From positions 1,302,001-1,366,000 of the forward strand of contig JAHQRK010000014.1 in the NCBI GenBank assembly GCA_019828595.1: DNA of 64,000 nucleotides, read 5' to 3'. This document shows positions 35,036 through 46,231 of the stretch, one piece after another. Source of the stretch: Aphanomyces cochlioides (lineage: Eukaryota; Oomycota; Saprolegniomycetes; Saprolegniales; Verrucalvaceae). Position numbers and translations under genes: made by a program. Each line of letters opens with the position of its first letter. Positions within the stretch are counted from its first letter, which is position 1. The notes under the pieces were generated by a model. It worked only from the letters and a program-made list of their open reading frames with translations, was not told the DNA's origin and ran no database searches.

Positions 35036-35837
35036 GTTGCAGATCAAAAAGTGATCTTTCACTCTTCCGAAATAAGAATTGTTTCCTTCTATATTATATT
35101 AATTTATAGAGGTTATTTAGTGGATCTTCAAGAAAAGCTGGTTCCGTTGAGAAGACCAGCAATGCCATGGAGGTTTCACAGAGAAGTCCAACAAAGAAGT
35201 CCAGCTCAAGACGACGCCAGGCACGAGGCTGGCGTCGGGATATCTTGCAATACTCTCCAATATGTTAATAGTGACGGAACGACTAGACTGCTACGATAGA
35301 AAACTCGATCAAGCTACGTCAGGGGAACCCAGATCGCGCAAACGCATCAGAATCAAAACTTGCGTAGGACTTGGCCATCCAAGGACATTACGGCAAAATG
35401 CCATTGTCTGTAGGTTCTTTCCACTTTTCTCGATTGACAATCGCCAAATCGTACTGTGGCTTGGATGGGTTAACTTCAAGTTTGATGGACCGGCTAGCCA
35501 AGTGCTTGCGATATCAAGCAGTAAATCATGTCGCCAAGCTACAGCATCTGACTAACGCAGGCTTGTGGTGGATGTATTGCCGAAGGCGGCTCTGGAAGCA
35601 GCAAGAGCCTGACTGGCAGACCATGTTGGACCAACAGACAAGAAATTGTGTCAACTTCATGAATCCGGATAATGTGATGCACTGATAAATCACCCGGATA
35701 ACTGCATCATCTTCCGGATATCATCCGTACAAGCACCGGATAATGCATTGCTTCCGGATAATTGTGTCGTGTTTTGATTGGTGCAAAGGTGCGCCAACCA
35801 TTCGAGCCACACCACATTCAACAAGGAGGTCGAAGCT
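35036..35837. promoter_or_regulatory. Divergent intergenic region with CCGGATAA motif cluster
   Basis: About 800 bp. At 35661-35763 there are at least six CCGGATA/TATCCGG motifs (35664, 35694, 35714 with an inverted half at 35721, 35736, 35754), 75-180 bp upstream of the WDR12 start. A plus ORF at 35371-35685 looks unlikely to be a gene. Confidence 0.45.
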
Positions 35838-37337
35838 ATGAGTGACGGTGCGCAGGTTGAGCCTCTGCAGCATGAACACAGCGAATTGACGTGAGCTTAT
35901 GCCTAGATCCGTGTCAAGTTTGTGACGAAGAATCCAGCAATCCGCGTGACGGAAACGCCGTTCGCTGTGCCGATCAAATTGGCGCGAGCTGGGCTTTCCC
36001 AAGTCGTGAATCATTTGCTCAACACGACGACGCCAAAACCGTTCGACTTCTTGATCGACAATCAGTTTCTCCGCACGACGTTGGAAAAGTATATCGTGAA
36101 CAACAACTTGACGGACGAAGCTGTGCTTACGCTCGAATACGTCGAAGCTGAAGTTGAACCCCAAGAAAATCAAACCCAGAATCATCCAGATTGGATCAGC
36201 GCCGTTGCAAGCAGCCGCGAGTACTTCTATGGCTCAGAAACGGCAACTCACTAAATTTACTACGTAGAGTCGTTGTCACAGGTTGCTACGATGGCATCTT
36301 GCGAGTTTTCTCCAAGTCAGGCGAACCTTTGAGCCAAGTAAAGGCTCATGACAGCGTCATCAAGTCGATTGCAATTTACGACGACATTATTGTCACGGGC
36401 GGCAAAGACCAAAGTGCTAAGGTGTGGAAGATTGACGAGGATCACTCTGTGCACCCTGTGAGTGCTTGCATTGGACACTTGAACAGTGTTGACGCTGTGG
36501 CAGTCTCCGGCGACCAGGTAGTTCTGCATCACTTGAACATCGTTCTCATACGCTTTGAAGGTTCTTACTGGTAGCTGGGACAATACAGTGAGAGTGTGGA
36601 CAACAGGTGCATCCGAGACTGATACGAAGCGCAAGAAGACTTCAGAGAGCTCGAAGCAATCGACCATGACAGAACAAGAGGCTAAGATCGTTCTTCCTGG
36701 GTATCTAACGATATTGGTTGTATCATTTAAGGCAAACTTGTAGCCACACAGCAGCTGTGCTAGCAGTCGCCTTCGACTCGACCCAATCTCACATCGCTTA
36801 CTCTGCTTCGATGGATCGCTCAATTAAGCTCTGGGATTTGACTACTCAACAATGCACACAGACCATGGTACGTCATGACGACGAATAATAGCTCACTTCT
36901 CCAGGTTGGCAGCAGCACATTGTCTGACATCAGTGTTTCGTCGGCTGGTACGGTCTTGAGTGCACATCCAGACAATGCTATTCGATTGTGGGATCCACGT
37001 GCAGCCAAATCTGGCACAACTCTTGTCCAAGCCACGTTCCAATCGCACAAGCAGTGGGTTAGCGCTGTGGAGTGGTCGCCATCTCATGCCCATCAATTTG
37101 TGTCGTGTGGATACGACGGTGCTGTCAAGCTTTGGGATGCACGAAGCTCAATCCCCTTGTTCACATTGGCCGCTCACACAGGAAAAGCATTGGATGTGGC
37201 TTGGCTTTCCAATGCAAAACCAGCCTTCGCCAGCGGTACGACCATCCCTCATCGATTGCCAGAAAGAGCTCATGGCACGTTTGTCGTGATTAGGTGGCGA
37301 AGATTGCCAGCTCAAGTTCTATGCCACTGGTGAATAG
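35838..37337 (+). CDS. WDR12: Ribosome biogenesis protein WDR12/YTM1
   Basis: Starts MSDGAQ, then a 54-nt intron (gttgagcctc...cctag) to an N-terminal NLE domain (VKFVTKNPAIRVTETPFAVP, PFDFLIDNQFLRTTLEKYI). Six or seven WD40 units follow over further exons: VVTGCYDGILRVFSKSG, VTGGKDQSAKVWKI, VLTGSWDNTVRVWTTG, AYSASMDRSIKLWDL, LSAHPDNAIRLWDPR and FVSCGYDGAVKLWDARS. The final exon ends QLKFYATGE at TAG 37335-37337. The NLE domain binds the MIDAS domain of the AAA-ATPase Rea1/midasin during 60S subunit maturation in the nucleolus. The NLE plus WD40 combination could also be NLE1/RSA4, but the short NLE and the WD spacing fit WDR12 better. Confidence 0.85.
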
Positions 37338-37761
37338 ATCCATAATTTTCAAGATTGCCATTGCAACTTTTTAAGTTTCTGTACGTAAACTTGACGTATA
37401 GTAAGTGTAGCTTCTGTACACTTGACATAAAGCACCGCAGCAGACAATCTCAGATGGGCTAAAGTGCACTTGGACAACGAGAGTGTCGGACACCTTCTTT
37501 GATCTCCACAGTTGGCCAGCTTGCTGGGCACAACATTAGACACAACGTAAGACTGATAGACTGAGAGTCATGTCAGTGAAGTATGTCATTGCAAGATAAT
37601 TTTACGGTAAAGTTATTGTGCTTCTCCAACATACATAAGATTTCCACCAATGAAAAGCGTTTATTTCAAATTACATCATTTTGATTGGTCAGAATGACCT
37701 TCATTCATCCCGCCCATACAAAAGAGAGAGTGCGGTTTGTCAATCAGAAAAGTGAATCCTC
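37338..37761. other. Intergenic region upstream of DBP5-like gene
   Basis: About 420 bp. Contains TTGATTGGTCAG near 37681, a possible CCAAT box about 80 bp before the helicase start. No gene seen. Confidence 0.35.
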
Positions 37762-39509
37762 ATGGCCACTCCTGCCGCTGAAGTTCCTGCCGTCGTCGAA
37801 GAAGAAAAGGCCGCCGCGCCGCCTGCTCCAACCGATGCATTTTCGACAGGTTTCTCACCTCCAGATCAAGCTCAACTGATGTATGTGCGACCATTTAGAT
37901 GAGATTTCCCACTCACTCGATTACATCATGGCGATGGGACAAGGTCTTGATGCGGATAAGGAATACACCGCGACTTTGGATGTAATTGACTGAAAATGCG
38001 CGACTCTCATGAAAGCCTGGTAGATTGTTCGGTCTAACCCCAACTCGCACTTGTTTTCGGCCGTCTCGTTTGAAGAACTCAATTTGTACGATTCACGTCT
38101 GTGACCTTTCTGTACTGACAAGCTTTGTAGGCCAGAGCCACTCCTGAAAGGTGTGTATGCAATGAAATTTAACAAGCCATCGAAGATCCAAACCGTCGCA
38201 TTGCCTATGATCTTGACCAAGTATGAATCCCTCTTCGAACCTCTTGTGAATTTGACGTGAACAGTCCTCCGGAGAACCTTATCGGTCAGGCACAGAGTGG
38301 CAGTGGCAAAACCGCAACGTTTGTACTCGGTATGCTCTACCGTGCGATTCAGGACAAGACGAAGAAAGTCCAATCTCTGTGTCTCGCGCCGACTCGCGAA
38401 TTGGCTCGTCAAATTATGGCTGTGGTCAATGTGATGGGCTCCTTCTGTGGTGTTGAGACGTTCCTTGCGATTCCCGGGAACGAAGTCGAAAAGGGCGAGA
38501 CTATCACAGCTCAAATTGTCGTCGGTACCCCAGGTCGTGTCGAATCGCTTATCAAGAAGCGTACCCTTGACTTGCGCAACCTAAAGGTCGGTTCTGCTCT
38601 TTCCTCTAGCCCTGACATAAACATTTCGCCTAGATCTTTGTCTTGGACGAAGCAGATGTCATGATTGATGAATCTGGCATGCGAGACCGCTCGCTAGCCA
38701 TCAAAAAGTACGCGGGTTTCTCATTTTCAGGTCTAAACGTGAGAGTTTAGGATGATCAAGAACCCTAATTGCCAAATCCTCCTCTTTTCTGCCACGTACG
38801 CCGATGAAGTGCGTGAATTTGCCGAGAAGATGGTCCCCAACCACAACACAATCATGGTCAAGAAGGAGCGACTTTCCCTTGACGAAATCAAACAATTTTG
38901 GATCGATTGCAAGAGCCAAGAGAAGAAATATGAGATTCTGAGCGACATTTTCGGTCTCCTAAATGTCGGGAAGAGTGTCATCTTCGTCCAAGCGCGTGAG
39001 ACAGCCAAGAAATTGACTGCCTTCATGCGAGAAAAGGGTCATTCCGTCGGCATTCTCCACGGTGCCGACATGGCTAAAGAAGTTCGTGATCAAGTGCTCG
39101 ACGATTTCCGTTTGGGCACGACCAAAGTCCTCATCACGACCAATGTACAACATCATTCTTTGAACTCTTTGTGACTGGAAACTGTAGGTTTTGGCTCGTG
39201 GTATTGACGTCCTTGGCGTTTCACTCGTCGTTAACTTTGACATCCCCGTGAATCGCGAAGGCCATCCCGTAAAACATCTTACGTGATGAACTTGAAGGCT
39301 TACTGGGCTTTACGTAGGATCCCGAGACTTATTTGCACCGCATTGGGCGCACGGGCCGTTTTGGACGCAAGGGTGCTGCTATCAACTTTGTCTATGACAA
39401 CAAGTCCAAGATGGATTTGGCATTTATTGAAAATCATTACGAGAAGAAGATCGAAGAAGCGCCTGCCGATGACTTGGAAGCGTTGGAGAAATTGCTCGCG
39501 TGGACGTAA
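37762..39509 (+). CDS. DBP5: DEAD-box RNA helicase DBP5/DDX19
   Basis: About nine exons. N-terminus [12 protein letters not shown] is followed, after a 50-nt intron, by [16 protein letters not shown] and FSAVSFEEL. Helicase motifs: Q motif [10 protein letters not shown], Walker [24 protein letters not shown] as [11 protein letters not shown] as [10 protein letters not shown], then ILHGADM, TTNVLARGID and [11 protein letters not shown]. It ends [24 protein letters not shown] at TAA 39507-39509. DBP5 remodels mRNPs at the nuclear pore with Gle1 and IP6. The last 110 bp are part of a palindrome and are repeated in reverse at 40754-40863. Confidence 0.93.
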
Positions 39510-39532
39510 TGAGTCAATAAGAGAGTCGCACG

Positions 39533-40072
39533 TTATGAAGTGTAGAGTCGGTCTTTCTCGTCGATTGGAATGTCGTTGCCGCTCATGTCGCGGTGTTGCA
39601 TGTATCCTTGTTCGTCGAATTGCCAGAGTTCATTGCCGTGGCAGCGGAACCACTGACCGTCCGACACACGTTGGTATTCGTACGTGAAGCGCACGGCAAT
39701 GCGGTTTCCGTCGTAGCACCATAGATTCTTGACGAGCTTGTAGTTGGTCTCACCAACCCATTTGCGGGTGAGGAACTCGACGACCGCGTCGCGTCCGACG
39801 AAAATTTCATCGCGGTTGCGCCACACAGTGTCTTGGGTGTAGGCAAGGGAGACACGTGCCGCATCTCGGGAGTTCCATGCATCTTCGGCCGCTTTGACTT
39901 TTTGAAGCGCAGTTTCGCGTGTGAACGGTGGGAACGGCGCACGTGGTGTCTCGACGTTGGCAGCAAAGTCTCGAAGCGGTCCTTTGGCTGTCTCGGCCGT
40001 GTACAACGTGGACTTGGCGCTCTTCGAGAGCGCGTTCAAATGCGCCAAGGATTTCCAGCTTGCTCAGGTCAT
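39533..40072 (-). pseudogene. SnoaL-like (DUF1348) protein gene, left palindrome copy with early stop
   Basis: Identical in sequence to the right copy except at codon 3. The minus strand reads ATG (40072-40070), ACC, then TGA (40066-40064), where the right copy has CGA. From codon 4 onward the frame is open to the stop at 39533, and the domain is complete ([57 protein letters not shown]). There is no in-frame Met near the N-terminus downstream of the stop, so translation would need an upstream start, readthrough or a TTG at 40048. It is convergent with the helicase gene, 23 bp between stops. Confidence 0.7.
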
Positions 40073-40076
40073 GGGC

Positions 40077-40187
40077 AATTCCAAAATGGAAAAAGATTCT
40101 TGGACACTTTCCAGCATCATTTTGGAATTGACACTTTCCAAAATGGAAAAAGATTCTTGGACACTTTCCAGCATCATTTTGGAATTG
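40077..40187. repeat. 57-bp tandem duplication at the palindrome apex
   Basis: The unit around CCAAAATGGAAAAAGATTC begins at 40081 and again at 40138 (period 57). Each unit itself ends CATTTTGGAATTG, the complement of its start, so the apex is a stack of nested hairpins. The spacer (40089-40174) lies within it. Confidence 0.85.
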
Positions 40188-40190
40188 CCC

Positions 40191-40730
40191 ATGACCCGAG
40201 CAAGCTGGAAATCCTTGGCGCATTTGAACGCGCTCTCGAAGAGCGCCAAGTCCACGTTGTACACGGCCGAGACAGCCAAAGGACCGCTTCGAGACTTTGC
40301 TGCCAACGTCGAGACACCACGTGCGCCGTTCCCACCGTTCACACGCGAAACTGCGCTTCAAAAAGTCAAAGCGGCCGAAGATGCATGGAACTCCCGAGAT
40401 GCGGCACGTGTCTCCCTTGCCTACACCCAAGACACTGTGTGGCGCAACCGCGATGAAATTTTCGTCGGACGCGACGCGGTCGTCGAGTTCCTCACCCGCA
40501 AATGGGTTGGTGAGACCAACTACAAGCTCGTCAAGAATCTATGGTGCTACGACGGAAACCGCATTGCCGTGCGCTTCACGTACGAATACCAACGTGTGTC
40601 GGACGGTCAGTGGTTCCGCTGCCACGGCAATGAACTCTGGCAATTCGACGAACAAGGATACATGCAACACCGCGACATGAGCGGCAACGACATTCCAATC
40701 GACGAGAAAGACCGACTCTACACTTCATAA
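40191..40730 (+). CDS. SnoaL-like (DUF1348) protein, right palindrome copy
   Basis: About 179 aa starting [17 protein letters not shown] at 40191. The domain runs from about residue 50: [24 protein letters not shown], then [70 protein letters not shown] and IDEKDRLY. This matches the DUF1348 family, small NTF2/SnoaL-fold proteins of bacteria and eukaryotes with no settled function. The conserved Trp, Arg and acidic positions are all present. The upstream frame stays open through the palindrome apex, but that stretch is just repeat sequence; ATG 40191 is the natural start. Confidence 0.82.
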   Translation: MTRASWKSLAHLNALSKSAKSTLYTAETAKGPLRDFAANVETPRAPFPPFTRETALQKVKAAEDAWNSRDAARVSLAYTQDTVWRNRDEIFVGRDAVVEFLTRKWVGETNYKLVKNLWCYDGNRIAVRFTYEYQRVSDGQWFRCHGNELWQFDEQGYMQHRDMSGNDIPIDEKDRLYTS

Positions 40731-40753
40731 CGTGCGACTCTCTTATTGACTCA

Positions 40754-40863
40754 TTACGTCCACGCGAGCAATTTCTCCAACGCTTCCAAGTCATCGGCAG
40801 GCGCTTCTTCGATCTTCTTCTCGTAATGATTTTCAATAAATGCCAAATCCATCTTGGACTTGT
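40754..40863 (-). pseudogene. Duplicated 3' end of the DBP5-like helicase gene
   Basis: This minus-strand segment repeats the last about 110 bp of the helicase [21 protein letters not shown] through LLAWT and the stop. It is joined upstream (40864-41016) to unrelated sequence, the 3' flank of the ankyrin kinase. It cannot encode a helicase. It could provide antisense complementarity to helicase mRNA if the kinase transcript reads through. Confidence 0.85.
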
Positions 40864-41016
40864 CATAAAGTCGAGGAGGGCCATTTAAGTTGATGGCATC
40901 GTTCTTGGCAGCACCAATCTGCCAATCTGCAGGATGCAAGTGGTTGCATAAGATTGATGTGGATGTTGACTGCACACTCGTGTATTCATTTCGTTGACAA
41001 AAGTTTATAAACGTAT

Positions 41017-44000
41017 CTACATCATCGAACAATACTTTCGCTTCCACTTGGGGAGACAGCTCGAGTCGTCCTCTCCAACTTGGCTTGGCTGCCCAACGCG
41101 CTTCTTCAACGGCTTATCTTCCTCTTCTAGAAGACTTGTTAAAATTGTTTGCAGCGTCACGTCGTCATCTCCATCTTCAACTTCCTCCTCGCCGCTCTTT
41201 TTTCTCCATATGAATCGGCCATCAGTCGTTTCGACGCGCTCAAGACCAGCAAATGTATGACATGGGTCATGCAAATCGAACCAGAGTTTTAATTGACGCA
41301 GTGCTGCACGACGAACTTGTCCCGAGGATGGCAAGTGGCTGCCACCCAGCGTTTTCTCAAACATTTCAAACGTCACCAAAGGGGTTGCAACATAGTTCAC
41401 AAATGTTTCCCTCGTTGCTGACTGTGGCGCATTTCCACGGGATGGCAGCAATCCTGAAATGCCATTTTTCTTCAGCAAGGTGTTCAGACTTTGTTGGACC
41501 AACGGTAAACTCATGGCAAGAAAGGCGTAGTCATGTGGCGACACTTCTAGCGGATATAAGCCAGTCTCAGTCAACGCAAGAGTGCAAGAGAGGTCGTCCA
41601 TCAAGTACAAGTACATGGGCTGGCCACTCGTCCACTGTGCTAAGGCTGGTCCAATTGGTTTACCATTGCGCACGTCGTCTGAAAAGCGCGAGCACACTTT
41701 GGTGAACTGCGAAACATAGTTGCTGACCCTACTTGCGGCTTCATTTGGTTGCAAATCAGTCGGGCGGAAGGGCAGCAAGACGAGACTTGTCGGAGTTTCT
41801 GCCACGACGGACGGCACATCGGCTGCTTCTTCTAGCAACGACAAGGCCTCTTGTTTGTTGGTTTGAGCTTGGAGAAGAGGCTCTGGTTGGACCACTATAG
41901 TTGCTTGACCAGTGAAATATGAATGATGAAGCACATTTTCCAATTCCAAGCGTTGAGATGGATCTACAACAAGGAGCTGGCGCAATAAATGGCGCGCCGT
42001 CGAATCAGCAATATTGGCTTCGACACGGTCATGCAAAGTTGCCGTTGTCCATGATGCAGCTTCATGGACGCGGTCCGCCACAACATCTTCGTTGACATCC
42101 GTTGGGACCAATTCCTGTCCCGAGAGCATTTCATACATCATGCAGCCAAAGGCCCAACTATCAACAGCCGGGGAAGCAGCAATCAGAGAGTAGGGCAACT
42201 GAGATGTAGCAGCCATATCTGCACTTCGATGGAATGTCTTGACGACGTATCGCCCCATCTTGGGTTTGACCTTTTCCCACTCGACCCCGTCGTTATGTGT
42301 CTTCCAGTACGCTTCATACTTGGCCAATTCGTCATCCGATTCGAGCTTGTAAAACATCTCTGGAGGCAAAATGCCCGAGCTAAACTTGGCCCCAATGGAG
42401 TCGCCTATGCGCGCCGCAGCATCAAAGTCGATAAGTTTCAACTGACCCCGAACGCGCATGATGTTCAGTTTCTTGAGATCGCCGTGAACAAAATTGTTGG
42501 CATGGAGGTGAGCCAAGCCTGCAGCGACCTCTTCAAGCATTGATCGCACTGCATTGGCACTAGGTCGTTCCTTGAGGAAAATGTCTTCCAAACTGCGAGT
42601 AGCTGCTGGCATGACGATAACATGAGGATAATCTGACATGCAAATTTGATCATCGCCGCAATCCAGAGTCACTTCATGGACATGTTTGTCCAGGAACGAC
42701 TTGTCCTCAGTGGGAGCGAGGCCCAGGACATGCTTGGAATTCAAATTCTGTCTCGTCCACAGTTCACGAGCATACTCGTCTCCATTTTTCATAAACTTGA
42801 TGGCAACTTGAAGGAGCCCAAAGCGTCGTTGGCAGTAAGCCATGAACGAGCTATCATCGATTGTGCCTGTGTTGCTAGTGTCCATCGAGTCAAATTCCCG
42901 CATCCACATATCCATGTCGGATGATGATGCCTACATCAGAACAGTAAATCAAGTGCAACGGAATGGTTTTGTGCGTACCCGTCGTAGGGAGCGACTGCTA
43001 CGACCACCGCGACTCAATTGCTCCAGGACAGCATTGCAGCTGAGGAATCCATCCACATCAAGTGTTCCATCTTGCTTTGCATATTCTGCAAATACTTGGT
43101 CGCAAATGCCATGGTCGTTGGCCAAAACGACAACTGCGGTTGCACTCACATGGACGGGGGAGCCTTCGAGGATTTCATATCGTCCTGCAAAGCAAAGCAA
43201 ACGGTGCAAGAAGAGTCGAGTGTCCTGATCAGCAAGTGTCCACGCCTCTCGCTCGTGGGCGTCAAATGCATAGACCAATTCATGGGCTAGCACATGTCGA
43301 CTCACACCTTGAAACATCGGATGGTTTAGGATGGCTTCGACGACGGCTTTCTTTGAGACATCATCGCAGACAGAGACACGAGCGTCAAGAAATGTTGTCC
43401 AAGAATAAGATTGATCAGGTCGTGGCACAAGTGTATTGTCAACTACTTGGAATGGTAGATCGTGGAGGAGCATGGAAACAAGTCCACCGAGTGACAAGTA
43501 ACGAGCCACATTTGGAAGAACAAGTCGACCCTAGGTGAAACCATGAGGTGTTATACTTTCTCGGTCTGTACCTGAAACTTAGGGTCGACATTTGCACCGA
43601 GATCAATCAAACGAGCAACGAGCTCATACTTTTGACCTTGTAGAGCGGTTTGGACACACTAACCAACATGTCAGTTGAAAGTACAAGCACCTAAGACGTA
43701 CTCTATCACGACTTGCATCGCCAACGCGGTCCCAGAGAAGCTCCACGATGGTAATGTAGCCTAGACTTGCAGCCTTTTGAATAGCACATTGATTCTTCTA
43801 CAAGTGCGCACGTGAGGAAACACAGTCTACTTCGGCACAAGAACCTCTGATTTGAGATTTACATCAATCTCTGGACACGTCAAGAGCATCTGAACCACAT
43901 CTTCGTGTCCTTTGCTGCAAGCTCGAATCAAAGGGGTGGCCATTTTCTAACACCCATTAGTCAAATCCAGATCTGAGGGAAGCATGCTTACTTTTGACTC

Positions 44001-44263
44001 GGGACGATTAATTTCGATATCATCACGCCCTAACAATGCTTTCACAATGTCCACATGACCCAATTCCGCCGCGAGCATGAGCGGTGTCATTTCGTCCTGT
44101 CCTTTCCGTGTCAACCGCCAACAACACAGTTCGTTTGTACCTTTTGTACTTTCCTGATCGCATTCACATCTGCTGTCGATGCCTGTGCAAGGATCTCTTC
44201 AAATTGTTCAGCATCTCCTTCCTTGATGGCGGTAAACAGAGCTTCGGACGTCTGCGGCGCCAT
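41017..44263 (-). CDS. Ankyrin-repeat protein kinase of divergent HGDLK type
   Basis: Starts MAPQTSEALFTAIKEGDAEQF at 44263. Several short exons give ankyrin units (MTPLMLAAELGHVDIVKALL, TPLIRACSKGHEDVVQMLL, AIQKAASLGYITIVELL, TALQGQKYELVARLIDLGANV). A 560-nt exon (42949-43509) holds a linker with FDAHEREAWTLADQ. The last exon (41017-42915) begins with an EF-hand-like loop (MDTSNTGTIDDSSF). It then encodes a kinase domain: AIKFMK (VAIK Lys), VHGDLKKLNIM as catalytic loop, LIDFDAA in place of DFG, and SWAFGCMMYEMLSG. A C-terminal regulatory part follows, ending KRKYCSMM. HGD and DFD forms recur in oomycete ankyrin kinases, so activity is possible but Mg binding is altered. Confidence 0.85.
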
Positions 44264-45053
44264 GACGATTGCAGGATCTGAGGTGCTTCAAGTATGGCTG
44301 CTGCTTGACCCAAACCAGCACGAAATCGAAGTTCGAATTGAAGGAATCATCCGGATAAAATTATTATTCATCAGTTCTTCCGGAAAAATTGCATCCATTA
44401 CCTCTTAACATAAATATATTGTCTAAATTTATAACTTTTATTGACTTTAAATTTTACGAGTTATCTCAAGCCCATTCAAAGATTAGATTTATGCCAAGTC
44501 GATTCAATCAATAGCAATGCTATCAAGTGTATTAGTAGTCGTCATCTTGTCAAAGTAGTCGAGGACATGTCCAAGCTTGGTTTTAGATTAAATACTACCA
44601 CATGGAGGATCCTTATAAAAATGAATCCTTTCTATACTCTATAACCTGATACAGTTTGCAGGATAAGTTGGGTGGAAAATAGAACAGAAGGTACCATGGA
44701 CACTACCACCACAAACGCTATACTCGTGAAGGCTATTCGATAAAAAGTACAGCATCGACGTCGTAGAATAAAGGGACTCACTAAAGAAGATTTCAAAAAT
44801 TGGACAGGTATGTCAAATCCCAGCCTGGAACGTTAAGTTAGCCTGCGACTATAAAGTTCATACTGTAAATATGTCAACTTTGTATCTTTTGAGACAAAAG
44901 ATATTAAACTCAATCTTAAATTTCGAATGACACTTCGAACTTCGACGCGCTGTTGAATTGTTGAATTCGCCGGGGAGAGGACGGCTGCGAGAAATGCATC
45001 CAAAAAGATTGAAAACCCAGTGCGTCCCACCGACAGAGTGAAGCTCTGACCAA
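44264..45053. other. AT-rich intergenic region
   Basis: About 790 bp. Contains ATCATCCGGATAAA (44346) and CTTCCGGAA near the kinase start. No ORF with protein features seen; 44833-45053 is part of a weak minus-strand ORF. Confidence 0.35.
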
Positions 45054-46231
45054 TCAAACTTTGATGCGGCAGTGCCGGTGCGTCCATTCGCTCGGCGCGG
45101 TGAGTTGAATGATATGAGGAAGTTGACGTTCTTGCCAGACTCCCTGTCGCTTTTCTTGCTCGTTGTCTATGACGATCGCGTCGATCGCACGCCATGAACA
45201 CACAAAACGACTGCAACGCTTCGCAAAGTCAAAGGACGGAACATCCATCACAGTCTTCACTGATTGGAACTCCACTCGACACTGCGTGGTTTTATCGAAG
45301 ATTGGAGTACAGTAAGCTTGACCTGCGAAAGAATCTTGGATGAAGCAACAAGGAACTGTGGATGAACTACCCTTATTGCTCCATGAGATCATGGTTGAGC
45401 GCGATTCAATTGCTGATATGGTTGTCGCTAGTTGTGAATAAGAGACGGCATGAAACATCCACCGGCTCATTCTGTCTAAGTTCAATCTGCAAGATCCCCC
45501 CTGATGCCATGTTTTGGGATCCTTGAGGGTGAACATGGAGCACCATCGAGCAGGACGTTTCCACCCATCCCCACGCAAGGAGCTCTGATGAATGCGCACT
45601 CCATTGTTGTCGCTCAAGGAAATGACCCCTGCCCCCCCCTTCCAAGCGCAAATTACGCTTCAGATTGGCATAGTATTTCTCCTCGACGGTGCAAACTACT
45701 GGACGTTCTGTACTGATAGGAGGCATAATGACTCAAAGGCGATTTTCAAATCGAGATGGAACCTTGGACTTGGTACTGCTATCGGCGGATTCGTTGGAAA
45801 TACTTGTTCATTGCGAGCAAAGGCGCATTCATGGCAAACCGCACTGGGATTTCATTTGTCTGGCTGCGTGGCTGAACCTCTCGCATGGCTCTTTCGCTGC
45901 AGAGGCGGTCATCGTGAGCAACAAATGTATCTTGTGCAACTCAATGCAACATTTTCACCAATTGATATCATACCTCAATCTTTTAGCGTCATCATGCATC
46001 AAGCCAGCAGAGTACAGTACCCGTTCATAAGGCCAACGTATTGCCCCCCCCCCCCTCTTTGATTTCCATAAGTGATCGAACGCCTCTCGGCTGCATGAAG
46101 AAGCTCCAGCCGTCCTTTTCAACGAGATCTTGGTCAGAATCCTCCCATCGAAGCTTGGAAATTTGTGTCCCGCAGATCAAGTGAAGGTGTTTGTGTTGCA
46201 GTTGAGAAGATGAAAGACGAGTAGTCGACAT
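45054..46231 (-). CDS. Possible multi-exon gene or gene relic, function unknown
   Basis: Three minus-strand stretches look protein-like: HLHLICGTQISKLRWEDSD and EKDGWSFFMQPRGVRSLM (46070-46200), MPPISTERPVVCTVEEKYYANL with KRNLRLEGGGRGHFL (45610-45726), and VMDVPSFDFAKRCSRFVCSW with AIDAIVIDNEQEKRQ (45140-45260). Between them are stops and frame changes, which may be introns or decay. A C13 homopolymer at about 46044-46056 interrupts the first piece. I do not recognise a family. Treat as unresolved. Confidence 0.3.

Larger units (their letters stand above)
39400..40863. repeat. Near-perfect 689-bp inverted repeat (palindrome) with 86-bp spacer
   Basis: Left arm 39400-40088, right arm 40175-40863, symmetric about 40131.5 with no indels seen. 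Both arms carry the SnoaL-like gene and the 3' end of the helicase gene. The only mismatch I found is at 40066/40197. The arms diverge abruptly outside (unique helicase coding on the left, kinase 3' flank on the right). Either a very recent inverted duplication or an assembly/read artefact such as a fold-back read. Confidence 0.9.

Noticed and set aside
39807..40456. Two 207-aa ORFs on opposite strands with nearly identical sequence
   Set aside because: A consequence of the palindrome: each is antisense to one SnoaL-like copy.
39921..40730. 269-aa plus-strand ORF spanning the palindrome centre
   Set aside because: Its first 90 codons are antisense of the left SnoaL-like copy plus apex repeats; the real gene starts at 40191.
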